Shown: one piece after another, positions 17,300 through 24,780 of the stretch
Layout of the letters: each line of letters begins with the position of its first letter
How positions within the stretch are numbered: position 1 is the first letter of the stretch
From: Pseudomonas alkylphenolica
GTDB taxonomy: Bacteria; Pseudomonadota; Gammaproteobacteria; Pseudomonadales; Pseudomonadaceae
Reading direction: 5' to 3'
Length of the DNA stretch: 48,507 nucleotides
Assembly: GCF_016009175.1 (NCBI RefSeq)
Contig: NZ_JADUCM010000038.1
Span: 1 to 48,507 of the forward strand
Translations under genes and position numbers: made by a program
Notes under the pieces: model-generated
What the model saw: the letters and a program-made list of their open reading frames with translations, nothing else
Told to the model about the DNA's origin: nothing
Database searches by the model: none

Positions 17300-17881
17300 T
17301 CACAGGGTGATGCGCGTGCCCAACAGTTGCAGGAACCCCGCCAACCACGCCGGGTGTGCCGGCCATGCCGGTGCGGTGGCCAGGTTGCCCTGCACATGGG
17401 CCTGGTCCACAGCGATATCGACAAACTGCCCGCCCGCCAGGCGAACTTCTGGCGCACAGGCCGGGTACGCACTGCACTCGCGCCCTTCAAGTACACCGGC
17501 GGCCGCCAGCAACTGCGCACCATGGCACACCGCTGCAATCGGCTTGCCGGCCTGGTCCATGGACTTGACCAATGCCAACACCTGCTCGTTCAGACGCAAG
17601 TACTCCGGCGACCGGCCGCCTGGAATCACCAGCGCGTCATAGTCGTCAGCCTTGACCTGGGCAAAGTCGAAGTTCAGGGCAAAGTTGTGCCCGGGCTTTT
17701 CGCTGTAGGTCTGGTCACCCTCGAAGTCATGGATCGCCGTGCGCACCGATTGCCCGGCACCCTTGCCCGGGCACACGGCGTGCACCTGATGGCCAACCAT
17801 CTGCAGGGCCTGGAACGGCACCATCACCTCGTAATCTTCAACGTAGTCGCCTACCACCATCAGAATTTTTTTCGCGGCCAT
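17300..17881 (-). CDS. DJ-1/PfpI family protein
   Basis: 193 residues from ATG 17881. Flavodoxin-like fold with KKILMVVGDYVEDYE (the Glu that pairs with the nucleophile), DYDALVIPGGRSPEYL and the nucleophile elbow AVCHGAQLLAAAG with Cys119. This family includes deglycase-like, glyoxalase III-like and protease-like stress proteins; the member's substrate cannot be read from sequence. Downstream of clsB on the same strand, 64 bases away, so it may belong to the same transcript. Confidence 0.87.
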   Translation of the reverse strand: MAAKKILMVVGDYVEDYEVMVPFQALQMVGHQVHAVCPGKGAGQSVRTAIHDFEGDQTYSEKPGHNFALNFDFAQVKADDYDALVIPGGRSPEYLRLNEQVLALVKSMDQAGKPIAAVCHGAQLLAAAGVLEGRECSAYPACAPEVRLAGGQFVDIAVDQAHVQGNLATAPAWPAHPAWLAGFLQLLGTRITL

Positions 17882-17945
17882 CTCAGCAACTCCCTCATGT
17901 GCGTCAGAAAGGTACAAGACACCATAGACCGTCCTGTCGCCTGGG

Positions 17946-19103
17946 CTACCCGCGACGATCCAGCAGGTTGACCACCAGCCGGTCGAGCCAGCCCCACACG
18001 CGCTGCTGCACGCGCTTCCACAGCGGCCGGGCATGCCAGTGGGCAAGGTCGATGCACAGGCTCTGGGCAAAATCGCGTTCGAAACTGGCGGCCACGGCAG
18101 CGGTCAGTGGCGGGTCGAAGGCTTCGACATTGGCCTCGAGGTTGAAGCGCAGGTTCCAATGGTCGAAGTTGCACGAACCAATGCTCACCCAGTCGTCCAC
18201 CAGCACCATTTTCAGGTGCAGAAAGCACGGTTGGTATTCAAAGATTTTCACCCCGGCACGGAGCAAGCGCGGGTAATAGCGATGGCCGGCATAACGCACC
18301 GACGGGTGATCGGTACGCGGGCCGGTCAACAGCAGGCGCACGTCGATACCGTGAGCTGCGGCGCGGCGCAACGAACGGCGAACCTTCCAGGTCGGCAGAA
18401 AATAGGGGGTGGCCAACCAGATGCGGCGCTGGCCACTGTTCAAGGCGCGCACCAGCGATTGCAGGATGTCCCGATGCTGACGGGCGTCAGCATAGGCCAC
18501 CCGGCCCATGCCCCGGCCGCTGTCCGGCACATGCGGCAAGTGCGTCAAGCCAAAGTGTGTCGGCGGACGCCAGGCGGTACGCCGCAGGTTGGCGCGCCAT
18601 TGGCGGTCGAACAGCATCTGCCAGTCAGCCACCAGCGGCCCCTGCATCTGCACCATCACTTCGTGCCAATCGCTGACAGCCTCGCCCGGCATCCAGAACT
18701 GGTCCGTCACACCCGTGCCGCCCACCACCGCCCAGCGTTGATCGACCACCAGCAACTTGCGGTGATCGCGGTACAGGTTGCGAAAGCCCCGGCGCCAGCG
18801 CAGACGGTTGTACAACCGCAGTTCGACACCCGCGGCCAGCAAGCGCTGACGCAGGCTCAGGGTGAACGCCAAAGCCCCGTAGTCATCGAACAGGCAACGC
18901 ACCTGCACGCCGCGTTCGGCAGCCAGCACCAGTGCCTGCACCATGGCTTCGGCGCAAGCACCGGCCTCCACCAGGTACAGTTCGAGGTCGACCTGCTGCT
19001 GCGCCTGTTCGATGGCATCGAGCATGCGCGGAAAGAATTCGGGACCGTCGATCAATAACTCGAACCGGTTGTTCTCTCGCCAGGGGAAAACCGGTCCGGC
19101 CAT
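17946..19103 (-). CDS. clsB: Cardiolipin synthase B-like phospholipase D family protein
   Basis: 385 residues. Two HKD motifs are visible: HRKLLVVD followed by VVGGTGVTDQF, and HLKMVLVDDWVSIGSCNFD, with matching GS/N positions. There are no N-terminal membrane segments, as in ClsB-type rather than ClsA-type enzymes. The expected reaction is transfer of a phosphatidyl group to make cardiolipin, or to glycerol to make phosphatidylglycerol, at the inner membrane. Starts one base after the YceI stop, so it is the distal gene of a leftward cluster (serine hydrolase, small protein, YceI, clsB). Confidence 0.87.
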   Translation of the reverse strand: MAGPVFPWRENNRFELLIDGPEFFPRMLDAIEQAQQQVDLELYLVEAGACAEAMVQALVLAAERGVQVRCLFDDYGALAFTLSLRQRLLAAGVELRLYNRLRWRRGFRNLYRDHRKLLVVDQRWAVVGGTGVTDQFWMPGEAVSDWHEVMVQMQGPLVADWQMLFDRQWRANLRRTAWRPPTHFGLTHLPHVPDSGRGMGRVAYADARQHRDILQSLVRALNSGQRRIWLATPYFLPTWKVRRSLRRAAAHGIDVRLLLTGPRTDHPSVRYAGHRYYPRLLRAGVKIFEYQPCFLHLKMVLVDDWVSIGSCNFDHWNLRFNLEANVEAFDPPLTAAVAASFERDFAQSLCIDLAHWHARPLWKRVQQRVWGWLDRLVVNLLDRRG

Positions 19104-19104
19104 A

Positions 19105-19686
19105 TCAGCGCGCCGTGAAGATCAGCACCGCGGCCACCGGCACCGACGGGCTGATGGATTTAAGCCCGGCCAGCTTGCGCAAGGTCTCCAGGCCAGGTGC
19201 CAGGTCAAAGTCTTCAGCGCGCAGCATCAACGGCTCCAGGGTCACGACCTGAAAGCGCCGCTCATCCAGGCGCGTGGCCAGCAGCAAAGCGTTGTAGCTG
19301 TGCTCCTTGCCATGCAGTTCAACGGTCAGCGGCAAGCGCAGTTCGACCTGGGCACCGTTGGCCAGGTCGTTGATCGGCCGCAGGTCGATCTGGGCGCTGA
19401 CCTTGGCTTCCGGAAAGCGGGCAAACTCAAACAGCGACTGGCGCATGCGCTCATCACGCAGCGGTACGCCACTGCTGTTGGAATCCATCTCGATCTGCAG
19501 CTGGGCCGCGCCTTTACGGTCAACCTTGCCGTGCAGTACGAGGAAACGATGGACTTCGGCGGTATCGCCATTTTTGCTGGTGACAAACGACAGGCGCGAC
19601 GATTCGCCATCCAGGTGCCAGTTGGCGTGGGCCGAAAAACTCAACAGGGCGAGCAGGGCCAGTAAAAGACGGGACGCAGAGAACAT
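19105..19686 (-). CDS. YceI-family periplasmic protein
   Basis: 193 residues with a cleavable signal peptide (LLLALLALLSFSAHA, cleavage about residue 21). The mature protein begins NWHLDGESSRLSFVTSKNGDTAEVHRF, the typical YceI lipocalin-like barrel start. The family binds isoprenoid or other long amphiphiles. It lies between the small protein gene and clsB, suggesting a link to envelope lipid handling, though that is inference. Confidence 0.88.
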   Translation of the reverse strand: MFSASRLLLALLALLSFSAHANWHLDGESSRLSFVTSKNGDTAEVHRFLVLHGKVDRKGAAQLQIEMDSNSSGVPLRDERMRQSLFEFARFPEAKVSAQIDLRPINDLANGAQVELRLPLTVELHGKEHSYNALLLATRLDERRFQVVTLEPLMLRAEDFDLAPGLETLRKLAGLKSISPSVPVAAVLIFTAR

Positions 19687-19731
19687 GAGAAATCCTGTAA
19701 CACAGAGGCCGTCAACCTTACCCGCCTGCCT

Positions 19732-20028
19732 TCACGGCAGCAAGCCGCAGCCCGCCTGCTCGCCTTGCCAGCGGGCGCGGCGCTCGACACCCAGCCCCCG
19801 GGCTGCGACCTCACGGGTTTGCGTGCGTTCTTCAAGAGCACTTAGCGGCAGGTACTGGCGCACATAGGCCTGGCAGTAAGCGGCATCAAAGCCCATCACG
19901 AAGCGGCAGGAACAATATTCCTTGGCCGAGTAAGCACTGAGGATAGCGCTAAAGTCCGCCAGTGCCTGACGCTCGTACCAGACCCAGCCTCCCGCCAGTA
20001 GCACTAGCAGCACCAGCACCCGCTTCAT
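19732..20028 (-). CDS. Small exported or anchored protein with four cysteines
   Basis: 98 residues. An N-terminal hydrophobic helix (RVLVLLVLLAGGWVWYE) acts as signal or anchor. The rest is soluble and has cysteines at 39, 41, 52 and 94 (YCSCRFVMGFDAAYC), a spacing that could form disulfides or hold a metal. No domain recognised. Similar short proteins in Pseudomonas are sometimes labelled amidase, for which nothing is visible here. Its start overlaps the serine hydrolase stop by 4 bases (ATGA), so translation is coupled and it probably works with that enzyme. Confidence 0.7.
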   Translation of the reverse strand: MKRVLVLLVLLAGGWVWYERQALADFSAILSAYSAKEYCSCRFVMGFDAAYCQAYVRQYLPLSALEERTQTREVAARGLGVERRARWQGEQAGCGLLP

Positions 20029-21125
20029 GGCTGCCTCCCGGCCTGTGCGGCGAGCACACGCTTGAGCAGCTCGTCATGGGCGAAGCGTCCATCGCGGTCA
20101 TCGGCATAACGCACGATTACCAATTGCTCATGGGGCAGAACATAGAGTGCCTGCCCCCAATGGCCCAAGGCGGCAAAGGCTTCGGCCGGCGCATTCGGCC
20201 AGGGCCGCCCGGCTCCGGGCAATGGCTGATTAAGCCACCAATGCCCGCCGGGGGTTGCCTCCCCGGGTTGGGCCGCTGCGTTGGCAAACGGGGTGCGGTT
20301 GAATGCCACCCAGTCCTTTGCCAGCATCTGCTGTGACTGCCAGCGCCCCTCGCGCAGCATCAGCAAGCCGATGCGTGCCAGATCGCGAGCGCTCATGTAC
20401 AGGTAGGAAGAACCGACCAGCGTGCCGCTGGCATCACGCTCCCACACCGCCGAGGTAATGCCCAGTGGGGTGAATAACGCATCCCAGGGGTACTGCCCAT
20501 AGCGCTCGGCCCCCACCATGCTACGCAAGGCCGCCGCCAGCAGATTGCTGTCGCCACTGGAATAGAGAAAACGCTGCCCCGGTTCGACCGCCGCAGGCCG
20601 CGCAGCAGCATACGCGGCCATATCCGCGTGTCCCCGGGTGTAGAGCATGGCGACCACCGAGGAATGCAGCGGTGCGTATTCGTAATCCTCCTGCCACTCA
20701 AGACCGCTGGCCCAATGCAGTAAATCCTCGATACGCACTTCGGGATGGGCCTGCATGGGCGGGTAAAAACGCGCGACCGGATCATCCAGTGCAAAGCGGC
20801 CTTCGCTGCACGCTACCCCCAGGAGCGTGGCCAGCACACTCTTGCTGATCGACCAGGTCAGGTGGGGAGTGTCCCGGGTGGTAGGCGCCGCGTAGTGTTC
20901 ATAGACAATCCGCCCGTCCTTGATAACCAGCAGTGCATCGGTCCGCACACCGTCACGCTGATGTTCATCGCGCCCGGCGAAGGCATAAGCCTGAACATCC
21001 CGCCAGTCAGCGCTGTTGGCCTCTGGCGCCATGGCCCACTCCGGCACAGGCCAGGCCTCCTGGCCATGGGCGCAGGCACTGCTGAACACCAGGCTGAGCA
21101 CCAGCCGCGACAGCGCTTTGATCAT
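20025..21125 (-). CDS. Serine hydrolase, beta-lactamase/class C esterase family
   Basis: 366 residues with signal peptide (about residues 1-21). Catalytic SxxK is SISK (92-95) in HLTWSISKSVLATLLGV; the second motif is YSS in FLYSSGDSNLLAAAL; a GGHWWLNQ/GHWGQ region near the C-terminus corresponds to the third motif. It is a periplasmic hydrolase related to EstB, 6-aminohexanoate dimer hydrolase and AmpC-fold peptidases. Substrate unknown. It probably leads the four-gene leftward cluster ending with clsB, 43 bases below the acyl-CoA dehydrogenase-like gene. Confidence 0.85.
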   Translation of the reverse strand: MIKALSRLVLSLVFSSACAHGQEAWPVPEWAMAPEANSADWRDVQAYAFAGRDEHQRDGVRTDALLVIKDGRIVYEHYAAPTTRDTPHLTWSISKSVLATLLGVACSEGRFALDDPVARFYPPMQAHPEVRIEDLLHWASGLEWQEDYEYAPLHSSVVAMLYTRGHADMAAYAAARPAAVEPGQRFLYSSGDSNLLAAALRSMVGAERYGQYPWDALFTPLGITSAVWERDASGTLVGSSYLYMSARDLARIGLLMLREGRWQSQQMLAKDWVAFNRTPFANAAAQPGEATPGGHWWLNQPLPGAGRPWPNAPAEAFAALGHWGQALYVLPHEQLVIVRYADDRDGRFAHDELLKRVLAAQAGRQP

Positions 21126-21168
21126 GCCACGTTACTCAAGACCGACGTTGGCCAAGTCTAGCGATGCT

Positions 21169-22056
21169 TCATGACAATCCTGCGCTGGCCCAGGCCTTGG
21201 CCAGGCGCTTGGCCCGCGCCGCGCTGGCAATCTCCAGCAACCCCTGGTCGCGCTGCCACAGCGTCGCCCACTCGCCCGGGGTGTTTTGCAATGCCTGGTT
21301 GATCTCTTCCCTGAGCGCGGCGAACTGCGCAAAAAGGCCGCCCAGCAGCAGGTGGCAGGCCATGGAATCGGCGCACAGCCGAGTACCTTCGGCGCAGCCT
21401 CCGAGCAGGCCGATCAACCGCAACTGTATGCCTTGCGGCCAGCCGTTGTCCTGGCCGACGCCATACAACCACGCGCACAACGCGCTCAGCACATACAGGT
21501 CTTCGAGCGTGCGGAACGGTTTGACATAGGCATCCCAGCCATCCCCCGCCAGGCGTTCGCACAGGGCCTGGTCCAGGTGCAGCCTGGCGTGGCCGACCTC
21601 AGGCATCAGCGGCAGGGGCGGCAAAGGCTCCAGGCTCACACCCGGTTCGCCGGGATAGACCACGGCCAGACTCAGTTGCGGCAAATCACCCGGCGCCTCG
21701 CAGCGCGCCGCCACCAGTAGCCAGTCGGCATCCAGCCCCGCAGTGACGAAGTCTTTACTGCCGCTCAGGCGCAAATCGTTCAGGCGTACCTGCATATCCG
21801 CCGGCCGCACGCTGCGCCGCTCACTGGCGCACAACGCGCCGAGGCTGGCCGGGGCACTGGGCCACAGCACCCGCAACGCCGCCTGGTAACCCACCAGAAA
21901 GGCCAGCCCCGGCGTTGGCATCGCCCGTGCGCCAAGTACCGCCAACTCGAATGCACTGACCGCGCCCAGGCGAGCCAACAGGCCGCTGTAGGTGTCGGCA
22001 AGGCTGGCCGACAGGGGGTGTCGCTCGGGATCGTTGAGTCGTTGCAACCAGACCAT
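21169..22056 (-). CDS. Short acyl-CoA dehydrogenase-like protein
   Basis: 295 residues, about 80-90 shorter than typical acyl-CoA dehydrogenases (~380). The middle beta domain is recognisable (RLNDLRLSGSKDFVTAGLDADWLLVAAR) and a helical C-terminal part follows. The N-terminal helical domain is reduced, and the usual acyl-CoA dehydrogenase signature with catalytic Glu is not obvious. It may be a degenerate or non-catalytic paralogue. Divergent from olsB, upstream of the serine hydrolase gene on the same strand. Confidence 0.68.
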   Translation of the reverse strand: MVWLQRLNDPERHPLSASLADTYSGLLARLGAVSAFELAVLGARAMPTPGLAFLVGYQAALRVLWPSAPASLGALCASERRSVRPADMQVRLNDLRLSGSKDFVTAGLDADWLLVAARCEAPGDLPQLSLAVVYPGEPGVSLEPLPPLPLMPEVGHARLHLDQALCERLAGDGWDAYVKPFRTLEDLYVLSALCAWLYGVGQDNGWPQGIQLRLIGLLGGCAEGTRLCADSMACHLLLGGLFAQFAALREEINQALQNTPGEWATLWQRDQGLLEIASAARAKRLAKAWASAGLS

Positions 22057-22074
22057 TTCATCACTCCTTGGGGG

Positions 22075-22092
22075 CTGTCATCCAAGCATCAC
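22075..22092 (+). promoter_or_regulatory. Candidate Pho box upstream of olsB
   Basis: CTGTCAT (22075-22081), CCAA, GCATCAC (22086-22092). The first heptamer matches the PhoB repeat exactly; the second matches 4 of 7, at the correct 11-base period. It lies 98 bases before olsB and 19 bases before the divergent gene's start. No clear -10 follows, so support is moderate at best. Confidence 0.35.
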
Positions 22093-22189
22093 CAAAGGTT
22101 CACAGGGGTGACACCGCGTCTACCTAGGCTGAGCTTGCACAACAAAGTTGACCGGCCGCAACCCCATGGCTGGCTTACGGAGACTCGCA

Positions 22190-22945
22190 ATGACTCGGAT
22201 CGCACGCTCTGGCGACAACAGCACTGAACGCCGTCTGCAAGCCGAACGCCTGGTCGGCCCCGCCGCCCTGCAAGAAGCACAGGCCCTGCGTTTCAGCGTA
22301 TTCAGCGGTGAGTTCAAGGCCAAACTCAAAGGCGCCGAGCTGGGCCTGGACATGGACGACTACGACATTCACTGCCGGCATATCGGCGTACGCGATCTGA
22401 ACAGCGGGCGCCTGGTTGCTACCACCCGCCTGCTCGACCACCAGGCCGCCAACAGCCTGGGCCGTTTCTACAGCGAAGAAGAATTCAGCCTGCACGGCCT
22501 GGGTCACCTGCAAGGGCCGATCCTCGAACTGGGCCGTACCTGCGTCGACCCGGCCTACCGCAACGGTGGCACCATCGCCGTGCTCTGGGGCGAACTGGCC
22601 GAGGTGCTCAATGAGGGCCGCTACAGCTACCTGATGGGTTGCGCCAGCATCCCCATGCAGGACGGCGGCGTGCAGGCCCACGCGGTCATGCAGCGCCTGC
22701 GCGAGCGCTACATGTGCACCGAGCACCTGCGCGCCGAACCGAAAAAGCCGCTGCCGAACCTGGCCCTGCCGGGCAACGTCATTGCCGAGATGCCGCCGTT
22801 GCTCAAAGCGTACATGCGCCTGGGGGCGAAAATCTGCGGCGAACCCTGCTGGGATGAAGACTTCCAGGTTGCCGACGTTTTCATTCTGCTCAAGCGCGAC
22901 GAGCTCTGCCCGCGTTACGCCCGCCACTTCAAGGCGGCCGTCTGA
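22190..22945 (+). CDS. olsB: Ornithine N-alpha-acyltransferase
   Basis: First step of ornithine lipid synthesis: transfers a 3-hydroxyacyl group from ACP to the alpha-amine of L-ornithine. 251 residues from ATG 22190, which has GGAG 9 bases upstream (ATG 22148 and 22166 are upstream alternatives without a ribosome site). The family sequence is clear: EAQALRFSVFSGEF, DMDDYDIHCRHIGVRD, ILELGRTCVDPAYRNGGTIAVLWGEL and YLMGCASIPM, of the hemolysin/GNAT-like fold. Stop and olsA start overlap (TGATG), as expected for the olsBA operon. Ornithine lipids replace phospholipids under phosphate limitation in pseudomonads. Confidence 0.93.
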   Translation: MTRIARSGDNSTERRLQAERLVGPAALQEAQALRFSVFSGEFKAKLKGAELGLDMDDYDIHCRHIGVRDLNSGRLVATTRLLDHQAANSLGRFYSEEEFSLHGLGHLQGPILELGRTCVDPAYRNGGTIAVLWGELAEVLNEGRYSYLMGCASIPMQDGGVQAHAVMQRLRERYMCTEHLRAEPKKPLPNLALPGNVIAEMPPLLKAYMRLGAKICGEPCWDEDFQVADVFILLKRDELCPRYARHFKAAV

Positions 22946-23733
22946 TGTTGCGCCTGCGCGTCATGGCACGCGTCCTGCGGGTGATGCTGGTGGTGCTGTT
23001 CGGGTTGGCGATGGCGGCGGTGTTCACGCTTTATGAGCGCTTGCAGGTTCCGGCCTCGGCCGAGCGCCGCCAACGCTGGTCGCAGCTGTTCATGCGCAAG
23101 CTCAGCAACGCCCTGCCCTTCAAGGTCCGGGTCAGCGGCCAACTGCCACAACAGCCGATGCTCTGGGTCAGCAACCATGTGTCCTGGACCGACATCCCCC
23201 TGCTGGGCATGCTCGCGCCGTTGTCGTTCCTGTCCAAGGCCGAAGTACGCAGCTGGCCGGTGGCCGGCTGGTTGGCGCTCAAGGCCGGTACCCTGTTCAT
23301 TCGTCGTGGCGGCAGCGACAGCCAGATGCTGCGCCAACAGATCAGCCAGCACCTGCAGCAGGCCTGCGCACTGTTGATCTTTCCCGAAGGCACCACCACC
23401 GATGGCCGCGGCCTGCGCACCTTTCACGGGCGCTTGCTGGCCAGTGCCATCGACTGCCAGGTGCCGTTGCAGCCGGTCGCGCTACGCTACCTGCGCGACG
23501 GAAAAGCGGATCTGGTCGCACCGTTCATCGGCGATGACGACCTGCTGTCGCACCTGATGCGTCTGTTTGCCCATGACTGCGCCGAGGTGGAGATCCAGCT
23601 GCTGACGCCCATTGCAAGCGCCGGCGAAGAGCGCGCGGCCCTGGCCTACAAAGCGCAACAAGCGGTGCAGGTCGCGCTGTTCGGTGCTCAAACCCCCGCC
23701 GCCGAGCCGCAGCGCCGGGCCAAGGCGGCCTAA
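22945..23733 (+). CDS. olsA: Lyso-ornithine lipid O-acyltransferase
   Basis: Second step of ornithine lipid synthesis: acylates the hydroxyl of lyso-ornithine lipid, at the inner membrane. 262 residues with an N-terminal membrane helix (about 8-28), the PlsC HX4D motif NHVSWTD (H78, D83), and the substrate-binding FPEGTTT motif near 148-154. Overlaps olsB at TGATG. Its end overlaps the convergent acpH by 4 bases, with no terminator between them. Confidence 0.92.
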   Translation: MLRLRVMARVLRVMLVVLFGLAMAAVFTLYERLQVPASAERRQRWSQLFMRKLSNALPFKVRVSGQLPQQPMLWVSNHVSWTDIPLLGMLAPLSFLSKAEVRSWPVAGWLALKAGTLFIRRGGSDSQMLRQQISQHLQQACALLIFPEGTTTDGRGLRTFHGRLLASAIDCQVPLQPVALRYLRDGKADLVAPFIGDDDLLSHLMRLFAHDCAEVEIQLLTPIASAGEERAALAYKAQQAVQVALFGAQTPAAEPQRRAKAA

Positions 23734-24311
23734 CCCTGAGTCAGGGCCTTCCCGGCGAAGGCCTGTAGTTCGGGGTAAAACGCGCGGAAATCTTCGCTCA
23801 AGGGCGTGTACAACGCCTCGACTTCCTCCAGCGCACCCTCCATGCCCTCGGGGCGCGACAGGCGCCGGGCGATGCCGCGAAACACCGGCCCGAGCACCGC
23901 AAACTCGCGGTAAGAGCCCAACCAGTCATCGGCGGCCATGTGCGGTGCGATCTGCGCCAGGCGCCCGGGCAGATCGGTTTGCGTGGTCAGCACCTGATAG
24001 AACCTGCCGGTGAACTGCTCCAACGGTTGCTCGTTGTAGTCCTGCCAGTGCACAGCAAGGCAATGGTCGAAAAACACATCGAGGATGATCCCGGCATAAC
24101 GCCGACGTGATGCGGGAAAACGGCGTAGGGCCTCATGGACCAGCGGATGGCTGTCGGTGAACACATCGATCTGCCGATGCAGGCGGATCGCGGCTTCCAA
24201 TGGCAAGGGAAACCGGCCCTGCAGCGGCCCTTTGACGAAATCGCCATAGAGGCTGCCGAGCAATTGCTCGGGCTGCTGGCCGCCGAGATGAAGGTGTGCG
24301 AGGTAGTTCAT
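23730..24311 (-). CDS. acpH: Acyl carrier protein phosphodiesterase
   Basis: Removes the 4'-phosphopantetheine arm from holo-ACP. 193 residues, the same length as E. coli AcpH. Conserved start MNYLAHLHLG, then GDFVKGPL, RLHRQIDVFTDSHP and the HD-like DVFFDHCLAVHW. Divergent from pyeR; one palindrome of the pyeR promoter (24337-24360) lies 26 bases from this start codon, so PyeR could also affect acpH. Confidence 0.92.
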   Translation of the reverse strand: MNYLAHLHLGGQQPEQLLGSLYGDFVKGPLQGRFPLPLEAAIRLHRQIDVFTDSHPLVHEALRRFPASRRRYAGIILDVFFDHCLAVHWQDYNEQPLEQFTGRFYQVLTTQTDLPGRLAQIAPHMAADDWLGSYREFAVLGPVFRGIARRLSRPEGMEGALEEVEALYTPLSEDFRAFYPELQAFAGKALTQG

Positions 24312-24336
24312 GTGCCCAGTCTAGCACTAGCGCACT

Positions 24337-24360
24337 CTATATCGTTATAACCCGATATAG
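24337..24360. promoter_or_regulatory. Palindrome A, candidate PyeR operator
   Basis: Perfect inverted repeat CTATATCG (24337-24344), 8 bases, CGATATAG (24353-24360), in the acpH-pyeR divergent region. AT-rich palindromes of this size are typical ArsR/SmtB-family operators. Confidence 0.65.
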
Positions 24361-24395
24361 CGATTTACGCTGAGCTCAGAACCTCTTCATATTTG

Positions 24396-24439
24396 TATAT
24401 CGCGAAATACCGATTTATATTTCGGCTCATCGCGATATA
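24396..24439. promoter_or_regulatory. Palindromes B and C, candidate PyeR operators
   Basis: Outer repeat TATATCGCG (24396-24404) / CGCGATATA (24431-24439). Nested inside is CGAAATA (24403-24409), 8 bases, TATTTCG (24418-24424), the same 8-base spacing as palindrome A. The outer repeat ends 13 bases before the first pyeR start codon. Strong, layered symmetry suggests cooperative binding by an autoregulating repressor. Confidence 0.68.
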
Positions 24440-24452
24440 CCGCTACACAACC

Positions 24453-24767
24453 ATGAGCCCAACCATGCCTCTCGATCTCGACGAAATAATAAAAGCCCTG
24501 GCCCACCCAGTACGGCGAGAAATTCTCAACTGGCTGAAAGACCCGGACGTGCAATTCCCTGACCAGCACCACAGCACCGAACACGGTGTCTGCGCCGGCC
24601 AGATCGATCAACGCTGCGGCCTGTCGCAGTCTACGGTCTCGGCCCACCTGGCCACCTTGCAACGTGCGGGTCTGATCAGCAGTCAGAAGATCGGGCAATG
24701 GCACTTTTTCAAACGCAATGAGGAAACCATCCAGGCCTTCCTCAAGCAGATGAGCCAAGAGCTCTGA
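24453..24767 (+). CDS. pyeR: ArsR-family transcriptional regulator PyeR
   Basis: 104 residues from ATG 24453 (ATG 24465 is the alternative; neither has a Shine-Dalgarno). Winged-helix domain: LDEIIKALAHPVRREILNWLKDP, then the recognition helix CGLSQSTVSAHLATLQRAGLISSQKIGQWHFFKRN. Cysteines occur in HGVCAGQ and RCGLS but no full ArsR metal site is evident. Gene order regulator-MFS-OYE matches the P. aeruginosa pyeR-pyeM-xenB operon (PA4354-4356), where PyeR represses the operon. The palindromes directly upstream fit autoregulation. Confidence 0.88.
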   Translation: MSPTMPLDLDEIIKALAHPVRREILNWLKDPDVQFPDQHHSTEHGVCAGQIDQRCGLSQSTVSAHLATLQRAGLISSQKIGQWHFFKRNEETIQAFLKQMSQEL

Positions 24768-24780
24768 CAAGGACCTTGCA

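Noticed and set aside
18033..19058. 341-residue open frame on the plus strand
   Set aside because: Antisense to cardiolipin synthase with intact HKD motifs.
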